A stretch of 60,263 nucleotides of DNA from positions 1 to 60,263 of the forward strand of contig JACPHN010000161.1 of the NCBI GenBank assembly GCA_016188575.1, read 5' to 3'. A program made the position numbers and the translations under genes. Source of the DNA: Candidatus Schekmanbacteria bacterium. GTDB taxonomy: Bacteria > CSSED10-310 > JACPHN01. Shown here one piece after another: positions 8,737-16,479 of the stretch. A model generated the notes under the pieces. The model was not told the origin of the DNA and made no database searches. It worked only from the letters and a program-made list of their open reading frames with translations. Numbering within the stretch: the stretch's first letter is position 1; each line of letters begins with the position of its first letter.

Positions 8737-10070
8737 CGGACGCCAACATGCCACGAACCGCCAGGACCACCAGAACGATCCGCTGCGACTACCTGGCGCG
8801 GGTGGAGGGCGAAGGGGCGCTCTACGTGCGCATCCGCGACGGCTGCTTGCAGGACGTGAAGCTCAAGATTTTCGAGCCGCCGCGTTTTTTCGAAGCGCTC
8901 CTGCGCGGCAGGCGCCACCTCGAAGCGCCCGACATCACGGCGCGCATCTGTGGCATTTGCCCCGTGGCCTACCAGATGAGCGCCTGCCACGCGATCGAGA
9001 ATGCGCTCGGAATCACTGTGGGCGGTCCCTTGCGCGAGCTGCGCCGACTGCTGTACTGCGGCGAATGGATCGAAAGCCACGTCTTGCACGTTTTCATGCT
9101 CCACGCGCCCGATTTCCTCGGCTATGAAAGCGCCATCCACATGGCCAGGGACCACGGCGACCTGGTGCAGATGGGTCTGCGGCTAAAAAAAATCGGCAAC
9201 GATATCGGCGCGCTTCTCGGAGGGCGGGAGATCCACCCGATCAACGTCCGCGTCGGCGGCTTTTACAGGGTGCCGGAGCGGCGCGAGCTGCAACGGCTCG
9301 TGGAAGACCTGACCTGGGCCTGCGACGCGGCCGAAAAGGCGGCGCGATGGGTGGCGACGCTGCCGTTTCCCGATTTCGAGCAGGACTATGAATACGTCGC
9401 CCTGCGCCATCCCGCGGAATATCCCTTCAACGAAGGCCGCCTGGTCTCCAGCGGCGCGCTCGACATCGCGGTGAGCGAATACGAGCAGTGCTTTGTGGAA
9501 GAGCACGTTGCCCACTCCAACGCGCTGCATTCAGCGATGCGCGGGCGCGGCGCCTACTTCGTCGGGCCGCTCGCCCGCTACAGCCTCAACTTCGCTCGCC
9601 TCACTGCGCGGGCGCAGCACGTCGCCCGCGCCTGCGGCCTCGGCGAAACCTGTTGGAACCCGTTCCAAAGCATCATCGTGCGCTGCATCGAAACGCTTTA
9701 CGCGTGCGAGGAGGCCCTGCGCATCATCGCGTCCTATGAACGGCCGGAGCGCCCGTTCGTCGACGCCCCGGCGTTTCCGGGCCGCGGATTCGGCTGCACC
9801 GAAGCCCCGCGAGGTATCCTCTATCACCGCTACCAGCTCGCTGACGACGGAACGATCACGGACGCGCGCATCGTCCCGCCGACGGCCCAGAACCAGAAGA
9901 CAATTGAAAACGACCTGAGGGGCCTGGTACCCCGTTACCTCGACCTGTCGGACAGCGAGCTGCAGTGGCGCTGCGAGCAGGCCATTCGCAACTACGATCC
10001 CTGTATCTCCTGCGCGACCCACTTCCTCCGGCTGGACGTCGACCGCGGCGGGGCGGCGGCGGTGCCGTGA
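8733..10070 (+). CDS. hydA: [NiFe] hydrogenase large (alpha) subunit, group 3b
   Basis: 445 residues. Both nickel motifs are intact: N-terminal RICGICP (Cys73, Cys76) and C-terminal DPCISCATH (Cys424, Cys427). The C-terminal extension [15 protein letters not shown] after His430 is the peptide removed during maturation, by the protease encoded next. Gene order and sequence style match group 3b NADP-dependent sulfhydrogenases: H2 oxidation or evolution coupled to NADP(H), in some organisms also sulfur reduction. Direction in vivo cannot be told from sequence. Confidence 0.95.
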   Translation: MTDANMPRTARTTRTIRCDYLARVEGEGALYVRIRDGCLQDVKLKIFEPPRFFEALLRGRRHLEAPDITARICGICPVAYQMSACHAIENALGITVGGPLRELRRLLYCGEWIESHVLHVFMLHAPDFLGYESAIHMARDHGDLVQMGLRLKKIGNDIGALLGGREIHPINVRVGGFYRVPERRELQRLVEDLTWACDAAEKAARWVATLPFPDFEQDYEYVALRHPAEYPFNEGRLVSSGALDIAVSEYEQCFVEEHVAHSNALHSAMRGRGAYFVGPLARYSLNFARLTARAQHVARACGLGETCWNPFQSIIVRCIETLYACEEALRIIASYERPERPFVDAPAFPGRGFGCTEAPRGILYHRYQLADDGTITDARIVPPTAQNQKTIENDLRGLVPRYLDLSDSELQWRCEQAIRNYDPCISCATHFLRLDVDRGGAAAVP

Positions 10071-10576
10071 CGTCGGGGCGGTGCGGCTCCGAGCCGCCGG
10101 CAGTGCTCGTCATCGGCGTCGGCAACGCATGGCGCGGCGATGATGGGTTCGGCTTGGTCGTCGCGGAAGCGCTCGCCGATTCGCTGCCGGAGGTCGCCGT
10201 GAAGACGGCTTCCGGCGATGGGGCGGCGCTGATGTCGGAGTGGGAAGGCGCGGAGCTCGTCATCATCGTCGACGCTGTCCGCTCCGGTGCTGCACCCGGG
10301 ACGCTACACCGCCTTGACGCCTCCGCCGGTCCGCTGCCGCCAGACTCGCTGCGCTGCTCGTCGCACGCGTTCGGCGTCGCCGAAGCCATAGAGCTGTCGC
10401 GGGCGCTCGGGACAATGCCGCGTCGCCTCGTCGTCCACGGCGTGAGCGGCCAGACCTTTGCCGCCGGCACCGACCTTTCCCCTCCGGTGCGCGACGCCGT
10501 CGGGCCGCTGCTGAAGCGGATCCGCGACGAGGTGGCGGCACTCACTCTCGCGCGGGAAAGCGCAGGTCACAGGTGA
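10067..10576 (+). CDS. Hydrogenase maturation protease
   Basis: 169 residues from GTG 10067, which overlaps the hydA stop (GTGA). Family motifs are [15 protein letters not shown] at the N-terminus, the central IIVDAVRSG with an acidic nickel ligand, and SSHAFGV with the metal-binding His. It belongs to the HyaD/HycI/FrxA-like peptidase family A31/M52 and should cleave HydA after His430 once nickel is inserted. The C-terminus is a little longer than the family core. Three bases after its stop, the start of a hypA gene remains. Confidence 0.92.
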   Translation: MTSGRCGSEPPAVLVIGVGNAWRGDDGFGLVVAEALADSLPEVAVKTASGDGAALMSEWEGAELVIIVDAVRSGAAPGTLHRLDASAGPLPPDSLRCSSHAFGVAEAIELSRALGTMPRRLVVHGVSGQTFAAGTDLSPPVRDAVGPLLKRIRDEVAALTLARESAGHR

Positions 10577-10579
10577 GGC

Positions 10580-10702
10580 ATGCACGAGTACTCGCTCATC
10601 CACATTGTCGCTCGCGCTGGCATCATTATCGTCATGGCTGTCTGCGAACGCCCGGCATCACCTGCGGCAGCGAAGTGGCTGCCAAGCGCAAGCCGCTGCT
10701 AG
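10580..10702 (+). pseudogene. hypA: hypA 5' scar (first seven codons only)
   Basis: The reading frame starts MHEYSLI, the invariant N-terminus of the nickel chaperone HypA, 3 bases after the protease stop, where hypA would be expected. After residue 7 the translation no longer resembles HypA and stops at 10702 (40 residues in all, no zinc-binding CxxC). I infer that hypA was cut and the rest lost when the region carrying the toxin-antitoxin pair was joined. Any hydrogenase made here would need hyp genes from elsewhere. Confidence 0.7.
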
Positions 10703-10784
10703 AGACTATCCCGGCAGGTCTGTTAACCGCCAAGTGATGATCGCCAGCGCCAAATGTAGAATTCCTCGTGCGCTAGCAAGTTGC

Positions 10785-10813
10785 TTGCACACTCTACTGT
10801 GTGGCGCTACACT
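10785..10813 (+). promoter_or_regulatory. Sigma-70-type promoter and possible operator of the toxin-antitoxin pair
   Basis: TTGCAC (10785-10790), 17 bases, TACACT (10808-10813), then a GGGAGGT binding site at 10823-10829 and the antitoxin ATG at 10836. The -10 box overlaps an imperfect palindrome GTGTGGCGCTACAC (two mismatches), a plausible operator, since FitA-type antitoxins usually repress their own operon. Confidence 0.6.
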
Positions 10814-10835
10814 TGCCTCCGAAGGGAGGTGCCCC

Positions 10836-11057
10836 ATGGCGACGCTGACGATTCGCAATCTACCCGACGACCTGGTTGAGCGACTGAAAGACGCGGCGGC
10901 ACGACGTGGCCATTCCATGGAGCAGGAGATCCGCCTTCTTCTGCAGACACGGTACATGGAACGATCCGAGATTCTCGACCAGATCCGCGCCCACTGGGAC
11001 GATGCGACTGCGCCATCTCCCGATGAGGTGCAACGCTGGCGCAATACCGGCCGGTAG
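10836..11057 (+). CDS. FitA-like ribbon-helix-helix antitoxin
   Basis: 73 residues. The N-terminal part TLTIRNLPDDLVERLKDAA matches FitA/VapB antitoxins: a short beta strand followed by two helices of a ribbon-helix-helix DNA-binding domain. The C-terminal tail (QIRAHWDDATAPSPDEVQRWR) should bind and block the toxin. The start is set by GGGAGGT 6 bases upstream. It is followed after 12 bases by the PIN toxin. The pair sits in the place where hypA was lost. Confidence 0.9.
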   Translation: MATLTIRNLPDDLVERLKDAAARRGHSMEQEIRLLLQTRYMERSEILDQIRAHWDDATAPSPDEVQRWRNTGR

Positions 11058-11069
11058 CAGGCACGCCTC

Positions 11070-11483
11070 ATGGTCTTTGACACGATGGTTCTCGCGTACG
11101 CACTCCTGGGAGTAATTCCGTTCCGAGACGACGCTGCGGCCGCGCTTGCGAAAGCCCCACAGGTTCTGGTACCCGACTCTTTCCGTGCGGAGCTCACGAA
11201 CGTCCTCTGGCAATGGGTCAAGAGCCGCAATGTCCCACTGAAGCGTGCCATTGGGCTACTCCATGAAGCAGAGGCTCTAATTACCGAAGTCGTCCCCGCA
11301 ACTGAATTGACCGAACTGGCGTTACAACTTTCCGTTGCGAACAATGTAGCTGCGTACGACACGTTGTTTGTGATCCTTGGAGTAGAGCGACAGGTGAAGC
11401 TTGTCACTTATGATGAAGAACTTCTTCGCAAATTTCCCAACGTAGCCATTTCTCCTGCGGCCTATGTCCACGAGCTGAAATAA
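11070..11483 (+). CDS. vapC: PIN-domain ribonuclease toxin, VapC family
   Basis: 137 residues, full PIN-domain length. The acidic metal ligands are present: Asp4 (MVFDTMVL), Glu41 (RAELTNVLW), Asp97 (AAYDTLFV) and Asp115 (TYDEELL). PIN toxins cleave RNA, often tRNA or rRNA, when freed from their antitoxin. All catalytic positions are kept, so the toxin appears functional. Its base composition (many TT and AA) is lower in GC than its neighbours, which fits recent arrival. Confidence 0.92.
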   Translation: MVFDTMVLAYALLGVIPFRDDAAAALAKAPQVLVPDSFRAELTNVLWQWVKSRNVPLKRAIGLLHEAEALITEVVPATELTELALQLSVANNVAAYDTLFVILGVERQVKLVTYDEELLRKFPNVAISPAAYVHELK

Positions 11484-11530
11484 TCCCCGCCGGGTGGCAT
11501 TCGGAACAGCCGGGTTTCGCCCGACGCCCC

Positions 11531-11608
11531 GTTCTTCCGACGCACAGCGTCGGAAGAACGTTCCCGCTAACCTGCACGCGGGCGCTCCCGCGCGTCAGGT
11601 TGAGCGGG
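11531..11608. terminator. Tandem hairpins between vapC and the convergent 3.4-kb gene
   Basis: A perfect 13-bp stem with a 3-base loop, GTTCTTCCGACGC and GCGTCGGAAGAAC (11531-11559). An imperfect long stem, CCCGCT-ACCTG and CAGGTTGAGCGGG, follows at 11563-11608. Both lie in the 305-bp space between two convergent genes and could terminate transcription from both sides or be the scar of a small element. The remaining part of the gap, read on the minus strand, is open and protein-like but unassigned. Confidence 0.5.
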
Positions 11609-11788
11609 TTGTGCGATGACCGTATCACCACAAGACGCCGAGTCGAGCACCTGTTCCGAGCTCACCCCGGCCGGGATCCACACCGACGCCGAGCAAGCAA
11701 TCGTTCCAGGCACCCCGTTCGAATCCACGCCCAGCGGCCGATCGAGCACCGGTCCGAAGCACGCTTGCCGAGCGCCGTCGAGCTTGCG

Positions 11789-14700
11789 TCAGCGGCGCTC
11801 CACTCCGTTCCGGCGCCGCCGATAGCCGCGCGCCTGCAGCGCCAACACCAGCGCTCCGAGCACCGCCGCCAGCGCCACGCCCGCCGCCGGTTGCTCGACC
11901 ACCGGCACAGGATTCGCCACCGTTGGTGTGGACGTCGGCGTCGGCGAGGAGGTCGGTGTCGGCGTGGGCGGGTTCGGGTCCAGCAGCAGTACGGCGCCGG
12001 ATCCGGCCGCGAGCGTCACCTCGGTCACCGGCTCATAGCTTACCGTCCACTCCGCCGGCAGCACGCCGTCCGGCGGCACCGTACCGCCGCCAGCCGGCTG
12101 CGCCTGGTAATAAGTTCCGCCGAGCGCCACGGTTTGCGCGCTGTCGCCCGCATTCACCACTGCCAGCCCGTTGCCGTAGCTCCGCATGTAGACCTGCTGC
12201 CCCGCGTCGAACAGGTCGGCGATCTGCGCCGGTGCCGGCCCCGCCGGTGCGCCGATCGGGATGCCGTATTCCGGCCACCATTCGGGGTCCTCGCCCCACT
12301 CCAGGTTGAGGTAGGTGTGCGCGCCCTTCACCAGGAGATAGCTGCCGACCGAGAAGAGCCGCCCATTGACGGCATCGTTGTAGTAGCTCTGCCCAATCAC
12401 CGCGCGGTCCAGGTTGATCAGCCCGAGCGCCCGATCCATCTGCAGCGCCCAGTCGACCCCTCCATAGTTGGCCCACACATCGAATCCAAAGCCTTCGATC
12501 ATCACGCCGTCCGCACCGCTGTAGTCCACCGCGTCGCGCGAATTGACCCAGTCGCCAACGTTCGGGATGAAGTAGTAGCGCCCCGCGAAAGCGTTCTGCA
12601 CGTGCGCGATGAACGCCTCGATGCGCGCGGTCCAGGCCGCCTCGAAGGTCGGATCGAGCGCCGGGAGATCCGGGTCGTACTGGTCGCCGCCCAGATAGCT
12701 CGGCACGCTGAAGCTGTCGGCGAACAGGCCGTCCGCGTCATTGTGCTCGAGCTGCGAGAGCACCTGTGGCACCCACCAGGCGCGCCAGGAAGCATTGTCG
12801 AGATCCATCAGGTACCACCCCCAGGCGCAGTGCAGGACCCGGCGCGATTCCCATTGAAAGAACCACTCGTCCTGAACCACGTCGTCACCGGGCCATTCCT
12901 GCACCCAGTCGCCGTCGATGATACCGAGGTACGTGCCGTTCGGCTGACAACTCTCGTCCACGAACTGGTATCCGAGGCCGAGCCCGAGCCGGTAGTGGAG
13001 GATGACGAAGTTGGGGTTGCTGCCGCGCAACAGATCCGCGTCGACTCGCCGCATCTTTTGCGTGCCGTCGTAGCGACTCGCGGAAAAGGCGGCGAGCTGG
13101 GGATTGAGGTTGCTGAGCTGGTCGTTGAACACGTGGATGCCGAAGGTGGTGTCGGGCAACGGGCGCGGCCCGTCAGTGGGCTCCGGCGTGGCCGTGTCCG
13201 TCGCCGTAGCCGTTGCCGTGGCGCTGGCGGTCGCCGGCGGCGACACGGTGCCGGTGGGCGAGGGTGTCGGCGTCGCGGTGGCCGCGCCGCCACCAAGCTG
13301 CAGCGACAGGCGGTTGCCTGCCGGCGAAACCGCCACGTCTGCCACCGTGACCAGCCCGTCGGCGTCGGCCACCACGGTGCCGGAGGCGACCAGGCCGCCA
13401 TCGCTCACGCGCCGGTTCGCCCAGTCGACGGCGGCTCCCGGCGCGACCGTGAAGCTCTGTGTCCTCCGCGGCGTCACGTCCACTGTCTGATTGCTGCTGT
13501 CTGTCGTGCGCAGGCTGATGGCCCAGTCGGTAGCGGTGTCCGTGGGAGCAGTGTCCCAGACATTCCAGCTCGCCGACCACTCCAGGTTCATGTTGTATCC
13601 GCCGACACCGGGCGGCGGCACGGCCAGACTTCCCGAGGCGTCGCTGAGCCCCGGAATCGTCTCGTCGCGCAGCACCGTCATGCCAAAGAACGGTCCGCCG
13701 CCGCTATCGCCCACGGTTGGCCCGAGGCCCGCGTATCCGAGCCAGGTATGGTCCGCGTCCACGATCTCGCCGGAAAACGCGCGCCGCCCGTCGTAGAACG
13801 GCGCGTACGCAGGGCTCCCCTGCGACGCCCAGGCGATAACCGTGTCCTGCAGGCCGTGGACGAGAGAAATGTGCGCCATTTCATCTCCCGCGCGGCTGAC
13901 GAGCTGCGCCTGGTGGTCCTGCCAGTCAAAAACGCCGGTGCCGTCGTACTGCGCCAGGTGCGCCGCGTAGACGCCGCGGTTCTCGATCGGCAGATTTGCC
14001 GCCAACGCTCCCCAACGCGGTTCCAGGTCCCCGGTCAGCCAGGGATCGGCCGCGCCCACCGATGAATTCGCGTAGTCGGTCATCGGCTCGCTGCAGTAGA
14101 CCGCGGCAAAGACGTTCGGGTACCGCATGCCGAACGCCAGCGAGCCGCTTCCCCCCATGGAGTGCCCGTACGCGTAGATGCGATTGTCATCGAGCGCCGC
14201 CACGCCGCCGCGCAGGGTATCGTACACGGCCCGCAACACGCGCTCCTCCGTGAAGTTGACGATCGGACCGGTAGTTACGGCGACGTCCGGAACGGAATAG
14301 TCGTGGGTCGCGCTGTAGCCGTAGTACCACGATTGACGGGGGTCGTCACCCCACAGCTCGACTGCACAATAGTAATGGGCGCCGTCCTCCGCCTCGTAGC
14401 GGCTCCCGTATCCCTCGATGTGCAAGAGCAGAGCGTATTCCGCCGGCAGCGCGCCGCCGCACTGATCAGTCGACGGTAGACCCACAAAATAGTTGTAGGC
14501 ATACGTAGAGCGATAGGAATGGCCCAGGTCACAGGCCGGCGTCTCGAAGGTCGGGTTCCAGCGGCTGCGGTCCATGAACTGCGTGTAAACACGCCCGCGG
14601 CCGCTGGTGGACTGCCACACGAGCACCGGCTCCGGCGCAGCCACGGCTTCGGTCAACGGCCCCACGGTGTTTTCAGAGGTGAAGTCAGACGTGTTCTCGT

Positions 14701-15172
14701 TGCTCTCAAAGATCGTCGTAATGGCGTAGTACAAGGTTCCCGAGGCACTGGTCGTCCACACGAACAGACCCGTGTCGTCACCGAGCTGAGATCCCAGAGG
14801 CTGGATGACGTAGTTGCGCAGCGAGGTGTAGCCGCCGTTGGTTTCCGGTGGGTAAGCGTCGGCACGGCAACGCTCGATGTGATACGTGCTCGACCCTTCC
14901 GGAACCGTCCCGAGCGCCGTGGCCTGCGCGACGTTCGCCGCCGTGATGGGCGCCGTGTGGCGATAGATGCGATACTGCTCGCCCGACAGATCCGCGCGCT
15001 CTGTCCACGTGAAGAACGTTTGCCCGGAGCGATGGAAGGCCGCGGCGCCGGTCGGTTGGAGCTGCGCGTGAACAATCGCGGCTGGCCAGGACCCCGCCGC
15101 CAACAGCAAGGCGACTGTCAGCAGCTTCGACCGAAAACAAACCGTTACCGAACCAACAGAAATGCTACTCAT
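11789..15172 (-). CDS. Secreted two-domain protein: esterase-like plus glycoside-hydrolase-like, C-terminal anchor
   Basis: 1127 residues from ATG 15172, which overlaps the previous stop (ATGA). Order: signal peptide (to about residue 36, IVHA); fibronectin-like segment; alpha/beta-hydrolase region with nucleophile motif GHSMGG (Ser338) as in PHB-depolymerase/esterase D-type enzymes; a Thr/Pro/Ala linker near residue 640; then a TIM-barrel-like domain (about 690-1010) resembling putative GH114/GHL15-type glycosidases (ILHYRLGLGLGYQF, ADGLFADSFS, ADGVMIEGFGFDVW). The end has PTPTPT repeats and VPVVEQPAAG, a hydrophobic helix and RRRR, a CTERM-type sorting tail. An extracellular polysaccharide or polyester target is inference. 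Confidence 0.75.
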   Translation of the reverse strand: MSSISVGSVTVCFRSKLLTVALLLAAGSWPAAIVHAQLQPTGAAAFHRSGQTFFTWTERADLSGEQYRIYRHTAPITAANVAQATALGTVPEGSSTYHIERCRADAYPPETNGGYTSLRNYVIQPLGSQLGDDTGLFVWTTSASGTLYYAITTIFESNENTSDFTSENTVGPLTEAVAAPEPVLVWQSTSGRGRVYTQFMDRSRWNPTFETPACDLGHSYRSTYAYNYFVGLPSTDQCGGALPAEYALLLHIEGYGSRYEAEDGAHYYCAVELWGDDPRQSWYYGYSATHDYSVPDVAVTTGPIVNFTEERVLRAVYDTLRGGVAALDDNRIYAYGHSMGGSGSLAFGMRYPNVFAAVYCSEPMTDYANSSVGAADPWLTGDLEPRWGALAANLPIENRGVYAAHLAQYDGTGVFDWQDHQAQLVSRAGDEMAHISLVHGLQDTVIAWASQGSPAYAPFYDGRRAFSGEIVDADHTWLGYAGLGPTVGDSGGGPFFGMTVLRDETIPGLSDASGSLAVPPPGVGGYNMNLEWSASWNVWDTAPTDTATDWAISLRTTDSSNQTVDVTPRRTQSFTVAPGAAVDWANRRVSDGGLVASGTVVADADGLVTVADVAVSPAGNRLSLQLGGGAATATPTPSPTGTVSPPATASATATATATDTATPEPTDGPRPLPDTTFGIHVFNDQLSNLNPQLAAFSASRYDGTQKMRRVDADLLRGSNPNFVILHYRLGLGLGYQFVDESCQPNGTYLGIIDGDWVQEWPGDDVVQDEWFFQWESRRVLHCAWGWYLMDLDNASWRAWWVPQVLSQLEHNDADGLFADSFSVPSYLGGDQYDPDLPALDPTFEAAWTARIEAFIAHVQNAFAGRYYFIPNVGDWVNSRDAVDYSGADGVMIEGFGFDVWANYGGVDWALQMDRALGLINLDRAVIGQSYYNDAVNGRLFSVGSYLLVKGAHTYLNLEWGEDPEWWPEYGIPIGAPAGPAPAQIADLFDAGQQVYMRSYGNGLAVVNAGDSAQTVALGGTYYQAQPAGGGTVPPDGVLPAEWTVSYEPVTEVTLAAGSGAVLLLDPNPPTPTPTSSPTPTSTPTVANPVPVVEQPAAGVALAAVLGALVLALQARGYRRRRNGVERR

Positions 15173-16479
15173 TGCCACTCTCCCCCTCCTGAATCAACTA
15201 CCACAGCTTTGGTCAGCCAGATGCGTGGGATCACGGGCCAAAGTCGACGCGGCACAGTCCTGAGCTCTGCGGCGCCGTGATCGAGACTGGTGCGGCCGCC
15301 ACGGGCCGCCTGAGCGATAACCCGGAGCGGCCGCCGGCGCCCACCCCGCCCGGCCGCCTGGCGCTGCAGCTCCCCGACGAGCGGAAAGACGTCGAAGCAG
15401 CCGCGGTAGCGGCCCTCTCCCTCCGCATCCAGGAGCGCTTCTCGAAGCTCGTCCGCAGATCGGTTGCCGTCGCAACCTGGCCCGACGACAACGTGGATCC
15501 ACGGCACGGCCAGACGCCGCAGCGCCGCCAGGACACGAGGCCGAGCCGCAGTGGCCTTGGCGCCGCCACCGCCGATCTCCAGGGCGATGCCGTACGCCGG
15601 CGCCGCCGCCTTCGCTGTGCGGCATCTTTCCGCCTGGCCGAGCGCGATTTCAGCACCGCAAAACACCGCGGGGCGGTGCCCCAGGGCGCGTCCGGCAAGC
15701 GCCGCGCTGGTGCCGCCGATGGGCAGGACAAGCACGTGTTTTCCGCTCAGATCAGGCGGCCGGAACCGCCTCCTCAGCAGCCTATCCACCGCGGCGGCCA
15801 CCGCCTCCGCCCCGCCCGAGGGTGGCGGCAGACGTTTCAACGCTTCCCACAGCTCACGTGCCAGCTCGCCCGGCGTCCTTGCTACGGTGACCTGGCCGGG
15901 ATACCGCGCGAGCTCGCGGAAGTACTCGGCGCGGTGACCGCCGATCTCGCCGTCCCCCGTGAACAGAATGACGGACCTGCCGTAATCGATGCGCAGCGTG
16001 ACCTCAGATAGCGTGCCGGAGTCGCCCGGCAAGGCGACCAGAACGTCAGATGTCAGGACGTTGATGTGATTTCGGCTCATCGGCAGTCGGCCATCATCGC
16101 CGCTATGCGGAAGGTGGGTGTAGATGGGGAGCTCGACCCACGGATTGGGCGGTGAGGGATCGTAGGCAAGCGCTCCCGGCTCACCGCTCTCGGCCGGTCG
16201 CACCGTGCCCTTGAGGATGCCCAGGCAGAGGCCGGCCCGCGGCCGGCAGAGGCAATAGGCCCGGCTCGCTTCGGCCATGACGCCCCCGCCGCCTCCGGTC
16301 AGCAAGTGACAGCCGAGCGCCGCAACCAGGCGACCGGCAGGCCCCGCCAGCGGCGCGCAGGGTCGCGTTGCCGAGCCCATGAGGCCGATGACGGGCAGGA
16401 TCCGCTGCTCGGCGCCGGGGTGCTCGTGCGGCCGCCCCGCAAAGCTAGCGGCGCGGGAGTGCTCAGGTGCGCGTTTCAT
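15169..16479 (-). CDS. LOG-domain (TIGR00725-like) protein with unassigned C-terminal domain
   Basis: 436 residues from ATG 16479, which overlaps the stop of the upstream gene (ATGA). The N-terminal half has the Rossmann-like LOG/SLOG pattern: IGLMGS, LLTGGGGGVM (about residues 63-75), MSRNHINVLTSDVLVALPGDSGTLSEV, the last standing for the usual PGGxGT-E signature. Such proteins act on nucleotides, bind molybdenum cofactor, or sense nucleotide ligands. The C-terminal half (KHVLVLPIGGTSAALAGR, ALEIGGGGAK, VVVGPGCDGN) is not one I recognise. It is the middle gene of a three-gene overlapping operon. Confidence 0.65.
   Translation of the reverse strand: MKRAPEHSRAASFAGRPHEHPGAEQRILPVIGLMGSATRPCAPLAGPAGRLVAALGCHLLTGGGGGVMAEASRAYCLCRPRAGLCLGILKGTVRPAESGEPGALAYDPSPPNPWVELPIYTHLPHSGDDGRLPMSRNHINVLTSDVLVALPGDSGTLSEVTLRIDYGRSVILFTGDGEIGGHRAEYFRELARYPGQVTVARTPGELARELWEALKRLPPPSGGAEAVAAAVDRLLRRRFRPPDLSGKHVLVLPIGGTSAALAGRALGHRPAVFCGAEIALGQAERCRTAKAAAPAYGIALEIGGGGAKATAARPRVLAALRRLAVPWIHVVVGPGCDGNRSADELREALLDAEGEGRYRGCFDVFPLVGELQRQAAGRGGRRRPLRVIAQAARGGRTSLDHGAAELRTVPRRLWPVIPRIWLTKAVVVDSGGGEWQ

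Noticed and set aside
11710-11735. GTTCGAATCC, a tRNA T-loop-like string
   Set aside because: No acceptor stem, anticodon arm or D arm can be folded around it; it falls in a protein-like minus-strand frame.
11600-14065. 821-codon plus-strand frame
   Set aside because: Antisense of the esterase/glycosidase gene, which has a signal peptide and recognisable motifs; the plus-strand product is Arg/Ala/His-rich with no motif.
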